A program made the position numbers and the translations under genes. From Erigeron canadensis (taxonomy: Eukaryota; Streptophyta; Magnoliopsida; Asterales; Asteraceae): a stretch of 64,000 bases of DNA. The notes beneath the pieces were generated by a model. That model saw only the letters and a list, made by a program, of their open reading frames with translations, did not search any database and was not told where the DNA came from. The DNA lies in assembly GCF_010389155.1 (NCBI RefSeq), contig NC_057765.1, positions 41,683,559 through 41,747,558 on the forward strand, written 5' to 3'. Shown here one piece after another: positions 56,759-64,000 of the stretch. How positions within the stretch are numbered: the first letter of the stretch is position 1; every line of letters begins with the position of its first letter.

Positions 56759-57792
56759 CATTCTAAAAAATATTTTCTCACCGCACCTCCCTTAACTGTG
56801 TGTTTTTAGTAGTGTAATCAGACAAAAACTTCGAAAAACCCTCAAAATTGTTCAATCAAAGCCTAAAATATCTATAACAAACCAAACACACACTTTACGC
56901 CTACTTTTTCGCCCCAAGTTTGCAACTTTCGGATTCTGCATCAATCGGGTCGGGTCGGGTCTTCAAGATTTTCCGGTATATAGTTAATTCCAGCGTTAGT
57001 ATGATTATAATGAGTATATATATTGATTATTGAAATTTAGTGATTTATGCTTGTATGTGTCATATGTTGTATATATTCTGTTTTTGGATCTAGGGATTTT
57101 GTTATCTTGTAATATATAAAAAGTACATAAGCTGCTGAATATATTCCATAAAAAAAACCATTAAAAAAAAAAAAAAAGCTGCTAAATATATATATCTTTT
57201 TGAAAGATTTTAACTGTTTTTAAAAAAGTGTTATGTTAGTTTATTTTTATTTGCTTCCAGGTGAAAACATGTTACAAAAGTACATACAGTATATTATATT
57301 TTTTATTTTGGGAATGAGGGAATTTTTTTTCGGTTAAATAAAATGGGAGGAGGGATTCCGGTGTTAGACGCATGAAAATAAAATGTTGATGAATCGGTTT
57401 TAGAAGAAACAATTGGTGCACGGAAGTGTAAAAAATGGCGCATTAGATACGTGGCAACACCAGAATCTTTCCTAGGCGGTAGGATATTTACAATCAAAGA
57501 TCCTTTTTTACAACAACTTGTTAATTGGAAAGCTAATTCATGTGCTTGCTTGCATAGTGGGTGTACTTTTTGGTTGGAAAGTTATGGGGGGGTGTTACAT
57601 GGATACTCTGATATATCTCTTTGTTAATTCCTCGATTTTAGGTTTGACTGGTAGCTTTTTGTTGTTTTTGTAATGATTGGTCATTGGTTAAGTGATTAGT
57701 CTTCGGTTTACTAATGTGGCAGTTAAAGTTATGATGGTTCTGATAAGTAACGTTGCAGTGCTTCTAGTCCTGTAACGCCCTTCGTGGTTTAA

Positions 57793-60700
57793 ATGGGCTG
57801 CTTTCAATCGACCGTAAGAAAACCGGTTCCTGGGCACGAAAATCCGATCATTCTTGCATCTCAAACGGCGTGTAAGTTGGTCATATTTTAATCAATCATG
57901 TTATCCTTGTTGGCTTGTTGCAATATCGTATGCAATCATGATTCATGCATGTGGCTTATGTTAGCTTTTGTAATTATCCTGTGTCTCTCCAGTTAGTGTT
58001 AGTGAAGTTGAAGCTCTATTTGAGCTATTCAAGAGCATAAGCAGTTCTGTGATCGATGATGGATTAATTAATAAGGTATTTCACGTGTCCATTATTATTT
58101 TTTTTCTCATTCAGTAAAACATATGGGCTCATTATCTAGGTAGTCGGGAATTTCAATAGTACTTTTGTAGTTTTGTCCCAAGAAAGTTGCAAAGTTTCTC
58201 TTTCAGAATATTTTCATCTTAAAAAATCTATTGGTCCTGCTTCCTCGTTGAAAATACAATGATACTATTGATTTGGGCCCAAGATTCCCAAATTCCATTT
58301 TTGGTATAGGGTATAATAGATATCTGCCAAACTATGTGTCAACTCGTCTGTTGCAACGTATGTTTTAATGAGGTCCAGTTCTGATATATTTATCTCAACA
58401 GGAAGAATTCCAATTAGCTTTGTTCAAGAACAGAAAGAAAGAGAACCTCTTTGCAAATAGGGTATTATTCTCCATCAATTTATTTTCATTGTACTTAAAT
58501 ATGTAGTATATAATTTTTTATTTTAGTTTTTTTGAACGGCAATATGTAGTATATAATTGATTAACCTTAATTAGGTAAGAACTCGTGTTAGGGTAAAAAA
58601 TTTAAGTAACACCCAATACTGTCTTACACGGGTTATGGGTTCTAATATCCTCTACAACGGTGCATGAGGGAGGTTGAGATGTAGACAGCCTTACCATTAC
58701 CTTAGGTAGAGAGGGTGCTTCGAGGTTGTACCTAAGGTAGAAATGACCTCCGGCCTTGCAAGGAGCAAGGATCGAATGCTTACCTTTGTCTCTAGAAGAA
58801 AGGGTGTTAACCACTTGATCCAGGCCTTGCTTGTTTGTTACGGTAAAAGTGGATTAAAGGGATTTTACCCTGTTTAGCATATGAGTAAAAGCCCTATTAA
58901 AAAAAGTGGAAAAAGTGAATATGCACACAAATATTTATTTAGTTTATGGCCAGGGATCTAATAGATTGGGTGTAATCAAATTGCATCGGTCATGGATGCA
59001 AACAAATACTTATATAGTATATGGTACAACTTTAAATATGTACAATCATGCTTCTAGTTCTGTAATCATAATGCAATTGGACGGCACATTTATCTAATAT
59101 TGGAAAAAAGTAACATAATCATGAAAAGAATATATTCTTGGTCTGAATTTAATAACACACCTCAATAAATGATTAGAATGTGCATCATTTTGTATTAGCC
59201 ATATTTATTCTTTTATAAAATACTATTATTACTAACTTAAAACTTCTAATATGCAGTTAAATAAATTCTAATTTTGAATATTTTTATGTACCAATATGAA
59301 AGTTCTCCATACTCATCACTTAGATTCAGTACAAACTCAGAAGAATATGCAGATCTTATTTCCTCTTTTTAAATCACAACCTTTAATGCGGTTCGGGACT
59401 TTTTCTTAACATAGTTGTGGCTTTCATTCGTTAATAACATTCATATATTGTTCACTTTGTGGGTTTAATGTCCATTTTCCCCCCAGCAAATAGAATGACC
59501 CATAGACACATCCTTGTTTCTATAACCATTTAAATCAATCTAATAAAATGAAAATGATACATAAGTAAAAGGCCTTACCTTTTCTAGCCATTTTTTGGTA
59601 CGGAATGTTGATATGTTAAGCGCCATACCTTTTCCAGCTATTATTTTTTGGTTGGTTAGTGATGATGAATTAAAATACCTCACCTTTTCCGCGTACTCTT
59701 CTTCTGGCACAAAATTATCGCATTAAATCTGAGAAACAATTTTTTATTTTCTTGAAAGGAGCATCTAATGTTGTTAAGCATTTTAGGTGCTGAAAACAGC
59801 ATTAGAGGTGGAAGATGGGAATGAATAGATGTACTCTGTCAGATTTCCTGTTTTGTTAATTTATCCCACCAAATGCAATTTTCTTGATAATTTATATAGT
59901 CTTGTACGTATTTATATGGATATGGAACATCACATGCTTGCATACCAGATGTGAACCCACGTTTCCATATTTGTAATTCTGTTATACATTTCCATATTTG
60001 CATTTCTGTTATACATTTCCATATTTGTAGTTCTGTTATACTTTTTCCTAAAGCGTTAAAGTTCCATGTGCAGATATTTGATCTTTTTGATGTTAAGCAA
60101 AAGGGGGTTATTGATTTTGGTGATTTTGTAAGAGCGCTTAATGTTTTTCATCCTAATGCTCCTCAAGAAGACAAGATTAGTTGTAAGTTGATCTTGATGG
60201 CCGAAATTGTTATTTCTAATTGGCTATGGATGATCTAATAATATTCATTGTTCCTGTTTCAGTTTGTTTTAAGCTTTATGATATGGACGGAACAGGATTC
60301 ATAGAGCGCCAGGAGGTATGTTTTCTGCTTGTTTCATGTTGCATGGTTGAGCATGTTAATGTCCAAACATTATGATATATGTCTTGTGTGACTTGACTTG
60401 TCTGATGAAAATTGTACATTTTTCCTTCTTCGGAACTTTTTGATTACTGCTTTATATTATAGTACAAGAATCCCTAAATATACAGCTAAAATCGCATGTC
60501 TGCAATTAGCTATCTTAACATCTTCACTATGTATACATTATATAGGTTAAGCAAATGTTGATTGCACTTTTATGTGAGTCTGAGCTGAAGTTGGCTGATG
60601 ATACCATTGAGATAATACTTGATAAGGTGAGTTTATTTCTGTTTGTTGTGACATTTTGAAAAGACGTTAAACATGTTTAGTATAGCATACATTCAAAACC

Positions 60701-61226
60701 AAGTAAAGAAAGAAAAGTTAAAAAGCTATTGTTTCAGTCAATGTACTACCGTTAAAAATAATTTTCTGCCACTACCATGAATCAACTTATTTGAGCTACC
60801 GTATCTCATGTCACTATCTGGCCAACAAAGAATGCAAATTGACCATTTTAAACTTTTCTCTGCCAACTTAGGGTGATCAGAAAGTTACGTTAAACTGTAG
60901 GTACATGATTGACAAAATACTCGATATTTAATCAAAGTGTAATTTGTAATTCTATTTTTGTTTAAATAGACGTTTTCGGAAGCGGATGTAGACCGGGATG
61001 GAAAGATAGACAAGTCAGAGTGGCATAATTTTGTCACCCAGAACCCATCATTGCTCAAGATAATGACTCTCCCGTATCTAAGGTAGATCATACTATTGAA
61101 TAGCGTTATTCTTGTAACACACTAATTGTTAGGGAACAATATCTTACGAATGTGAAATGCAGGGATATTACAACCACCTTTCCAAGTTTTGTGTTCAATT
61201 CTGAAGTGGAAGAGATTGCTACATGA
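57793..61226 (+). CDS. CBL1: Calcineurin B-like calcium sensor, CBL1/CBL9 type
   Basis: Eight exons: 57793-57871, 57993-58075, 58402-58461, 60074-60182, 60263-60315, 60546-60626, 60970-61082, 61163-61226; 213 aa, the usual CBL1/CBL9 length. All junctions are GT-AG and in phase. It starts MGCFQS: Gly2 is a myristoylation and Cys3 a palmitoylation site, targeting plasma membrane. EF-hand loops: a long non-canonical first loop around 41-54; [12 protein letters not shown] (80-91); [12 protein letters not shown] (117-128); [12 protein letters not shown] (161-172). The C-terminal FPSF motif (199-202) holds the Ser phosphorylated by CIPK partners. CBL1/9 bind CIPK kinases (such as CIPK23) to control K+, nitrate and stress responses. 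Intron 3 is 1.6 kb and contains a SINE. No truncation or missing residue; CBL1 and CBL9 cannot be separated by eye. Confidence 0.95.
58598..58841 (-). mobile_element. tRNA-derived SINE in CBL intron 3
   Basis: Same family as 39759-40003: minus strand GGCCTGGATCAAGTGGTTAA, box B-like CATTCGATCCTTGCTCC, CATCTCAACCTCCCTCATGC, ACCCGTGTAAGACAG. Imperfect flanking repeats GTTAGGGTAAAA / GTTACGGTAAAA suggest an old target duplication. It does not touch splice sites. Confidence 0.75.
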
Positions 61227-62239
61227 GAATTTGTATTGGATTGTGAAGCAGTGTTGTCGACTAATCTTTGCTTTTAGATCAATTCATGTTTTGAAGATTG
61301 ACTAGGTTTGTGAGTTGTGCCTTCTTATGTTAGCCTGGTTTTGGTTTGGCTTTCGTGAGGAGAAACATCCATCGGGGATTTCATAGAGCAATATTATTTT
61401 CTTCTTTTTGTTAAAATTCCGTTGATTTTATATCTACCTATATCTATGTCAAGTAGCCATGTTCTGTAAAATGAGTTGGCCAGATATATCATGAGCAAGC
61501 TCGGAAACTATAGCTTTTAAAACATGTGAATATAATGCGCGAGCTCTCTCTGTTTTTTCTCTATATCGGGCAATAGTTTTATATAAGAGTTTATAAGACA
61601 AAATAATGATAAAGCATTTGAATAAAACATTAATTTTACATGTATTTTGCAGTAATGCAAATTTACGTATATACTACTATATAAACCTTTATAACTATAA
61701 ATTTCAGATGTAAATACAAACTCCTTATTTACCTGTGAATAAATATTAAACACAAGATAAAAAGCCACTATGATTAAGTAAATAAACCGTCAAATTAGAT
61801 TGTGGTTCAACCGGTTATATCAGTAATTTAAACCTATTTTTAGAACATTGTCATGTGTTGTAATCTTGTTAGGCATATTTCAGAATCATAAAACAAATTA
61901 TAGAAAGCATTCGTTTTTTTGTTACTATGTTCCCGTTACTTTTCTAATACTTGTAAGCTTGAAAAGAACTTGCACACTTCTAATTAAGCACCACCACAAA
62001 CAATTTTTGTAATATTATACACACAATTTTAAACTGTGTACGTGGTTTATAGGCAAAAAAAAGATTATGTAAGCTAACGTTGCCAATTAACAACCTTAAA
62101 AAGAATAGTGAGTATGACGATAGGTAGCTAGACATGCGATGGGATGAGTTCATAAGGTCACTTAAAAGTCATACTTGTGGAGAGACACGTACTATCTCAA
62201 TTAGTAATGTATATATACATATATATGTATGGACTCATC
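61227..62239. other. CBL 3' flank, no further gene
   Basis: The first few hundred bases probably hold the CBL 3' UTR. Minus ORF 61517-61768 has no family features. Confidence 0.4.
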
Positions 62240-62724
62240 TGTTGGAATAAACATGATTCAATTCGAGTGATAAAATATTCCTAATCGTCCTGTGGAACCT
62301 GTAAGAACATTAAAGCATAATTGCTATTGATTTCGGGTTCCCATAACAAGGTGATTGAGTAATAATGGGATGATGAATTCGGCTAGAACATGATGCACGA
62401 ATTAGAGAGAAGTAAACACATGAATTTTTGTGGGATTATGTGTGTGTGATTAACTTTAACTTAGGGTTAATTACCTTCTATTTATAACGAGAGTAATTAC
62501 ACATTCAACCCTTTAGTATTTACACATTCAACCCTTCTGGTGTTTAATGTGTGTATCATTAGTCCTCTTAGTTACAATCACCTAATGGGAAACCCTATAC
62601 TACGTCTTTAAGAGTAAATACTCCCATCATATATTTATTTAGACATAGGAATTTCAGTTATCGTCAATTATCATATCAGGAATGATACATGATCAATGAC
62701 GGTTACACTAACGTGGTTCCAACA
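62240..62724. mobile_element. Solo LTR of an LTR retrotransposon
   Basis: 485 bp, begins TGTTGGAA and ends TTCCAACA (perfect terminal inverted repeats), flanked by a perfect 5-bp duplication TCATC (62235-62239, 62725-62729). It contains a TATA-like CTATTTATAACG. No PBS, polypurine tract or internal region, so it arose by LTR-LTR recombination. Confidence 0.9.
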
Positions 62725-62956
62725 TCATCATCCACCAACAATTACAAACTACATGTGACATAATTTTAAACTAAAGCTTATTTGTCTCGATCAGTTGTTT
62801 TATTGAATTAAGCGACAGAAAGAAAGAGTTGTTTTCTTTGTGTGCATGTATAGATGCATGTGTAAAGAAAAGTGACAAAGTAAGCTATAAATGTTATTAC
62901 TAATTTACAAACTAGGTTACACCATAATCAAACAAAAACGAAACTTAATTTATTTA

Positions 62957-63166
62957 ATTTATTTATTTTACAATGAGTTGATAACTCATTGGTAAGGTTT
63001 TAGACCTTGAACGAATCCACCAGGTTCGTATCATACTTCCTACATTAACAGGGGTAGATTTTTAGGGGGGTTCGAGAGTCCCGAGTTTCGTCCCAGGCAT
63101 ACGTGGTTCGACCTCCGCATACTGTCCAATTGGATTCACTGTTGTTGAAAAAAAAAAAATTAAATT
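62957..63166 (+). mobile_element. SINE, second family
   Basis: About 210 bp with box A-like GAGTTGATAACTCATTGGTAAG and box B-like CAGGTTCGTATCATAC, a body including GTTCGAGAGTCCCGAGTTTC, and an A-rich tail after GTTGTTG. It is flanked by a perfect 15-bp duplication AACTTAATTTATTTA (62942-62956, 63167-63181). Confidence 0.82.
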
Positions 63167-63244
63167 AACTTAATTTATTTACTCAATCGAAGTGGTTTAT
63201 ATGTACAAAATCGAAACGATCATGTGTAACAAGTTTGGAGCTAG

Positions 63245-63716
63245 CTAGGCATGTCCAAACATTATATGTACATACTCTTCATCTAAGTCACTCTCATTTT
63301 CACTATCTTCATAATTAGCTAAGCCTTCTGGTTGATAGCAGTGATCAATGGTGCTGCCGGTAGTAAAGGCATGTTTATGCAAGCATAAACAAGTTTGGCG
63401 ATATCGAGGAGAGGTAAAGATGGTGATAGTGGAAGAAACGATATAAGTACACCAGGGATGGTGCACAACGAAAGGCGGCAATGGTGGATAATGCTAGCAT
63501 GAAGGACGTAAAGAAGTTGCCAAGTGTGGTGGGACGACTAGCAGGATGATCAATGGATATGGAGACAGATGGACCGAAGGTGATCAAGAACACGGTGACG
63601 ACGACAAGAACGATATAACCAGAGACGAATAATGATGGAGAGTCATCGAGTGATGGCATGAGATGAAGGTTGAAGAGAATGTTTAGAATTGGTGGAATGG
63701 CAAATCTTAAACCCAT
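63245..63716 (-). CDS. Unrecognised small membrane protein
   Basis: From ATG at 63716 the frame gives 113 aa (stop at 63375). It starts MGLRFAIPPILNILF, with hydrophobic helices at about 31-48 (VSGYIVLVVVTVFLITFG) and 68-82 (FFTSFMLALSTIAAF), then a Tyr/His-rich end. A TATA box lies about 68 bp upstream, which favours a real gene. A second minus frame (63481-63245) overlaps its end and finishes with an acidic tail GLANYEDSENESDLDEEY, which looks protein-like, so the true C-terminus could lie in that frame after a frameshift or small intron. I do not recognise the family and infer only a membrane location. Confidence 0.5.
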
Positions 63717-63783
63717 CTTTCTTTCTTTTTACTTTGATTTGTGGTTCCTACTAATTTTGGTGAAGCATAGATTCTTTTACAAA

Positions 63784-63791
63784 TATATATA
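63784..63791 (-). promoter_or_regulatory. TATA box of the small membrane protein gene
   Basis: TATATATA on the minus strand, about 68-75 bp before the ATG at 63716. The remaining sequence to 64000 is AT-rich upstream DNA with no gene. Confidence 0.6.
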
Positions 63792-64000
63792 GGTTTCATA
63801 ATTCTATATCAACCACTACATATAAATCCATAATTACCTAACCCCTAGCTCCATTCAATTCTTTTTCGTGTCATCTTTAACCATCACATAATATTATTGA
63901 AGCTTTCAATTTAAAGTGCCTTCTTGGAAAATTCTTTCACTTTCTAGATAAGATATATATGGCATGTTCTTTTTATTATTTAAAAAAAATTTGCAAATAT

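Noticed and set aside
57303..57497. 64-aa minus ORF upstream of CBL
   Set aside because: Lies in the probable CBL 5' UTR intron; no family resemblance.

Overview
This window is nuclear DNA of a flowering plant, almost certainly a eudicot. It is AT-rich, genes are sparse and intron-containing, and the gaps are full of small non-autonomous transposons. The families present (calcineurin B-like sensor, SnRK2 kinase, G-type lectin receptor kinases, 8-Cys lipid-transfer-like proteins, GRF zinc finger) are plant-wide. The TE mix (CACTACAAGAAA MITEs, CGCGCG-hairpin Helitrons, tRNA-type SINEs) suggests an asterid, possibly Asteraceae, but that is inference.

Layout. 1-15 kb: four minus-strand copies of a secreted 8-Cys LTP-like gene, each with one long exon and a 17-nt last exon. 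Copy 1 is a pseudogene; copies 2-4 look intact. A 580-bp MULE-type MITE sits in the intron of copy 2, and CACTA, foldback and Helitron-related repeats fill the gaps. 15.4-16.5 kb: one hAT element nested in another. 17.6-20.3 kb: a complete nine-exon SnRK2 gene (340 aa, minus strand). 22.3-29.3 kb: two G-type lectin receptor kinases (minus strand). The first has a canonical non-RD catalytic site and an 80-bp kinase intron; the second has a degraded catalytic loop. A LINE fragment lies between them.

29-40.3 kb: a 2.2-kb segment covering the 5' end of the second receptor kinase and its upstream DNA is duplicated at 35.0-40.3 kb, where later insertions stretch it to 5.3 kb. Comparing the copies gives natural empty sites for a 200-bp palindromic LTR fragment and for a SINE. 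40-46 kb: PIF/Harbinger, hAT, Helitron and foldback elements. 47.4-49.1 kb: a decayed, intron-containing glycolate oxidase pseudogene (plus strand) between two 330-bp direct repeats. 51-56.7 kb: AT-rich DNA with Helitron ends and no recognised gene. 57.8-61.2 kb: a complete eight-exon CBL1/CBL9-type calcium sensor (213 aa, plus strand) with a G-box and TATA box upstream. 62.2-63.2 kb: a solo LTR and a SINE, each with perfect target-site duplications. 63.2-63.7 kb: an unrecognised small membrane protein gene (minus strand).

The intact genes centre on stress perception and signalling (calcium sensor, osmotic/ABA-type kinase, lectin receptor kinases, secreted LTP-like proteins), but nothing shows that they form one functional cluster. 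No CRISPR array, operon or clear tRNA/rRNA gene was seen. The novelty lies in genome structure (paired empty and filled sites, palindromic LTR, foldback family, Helitron-associated tandem repeat) and in the predicted pseudokinase.
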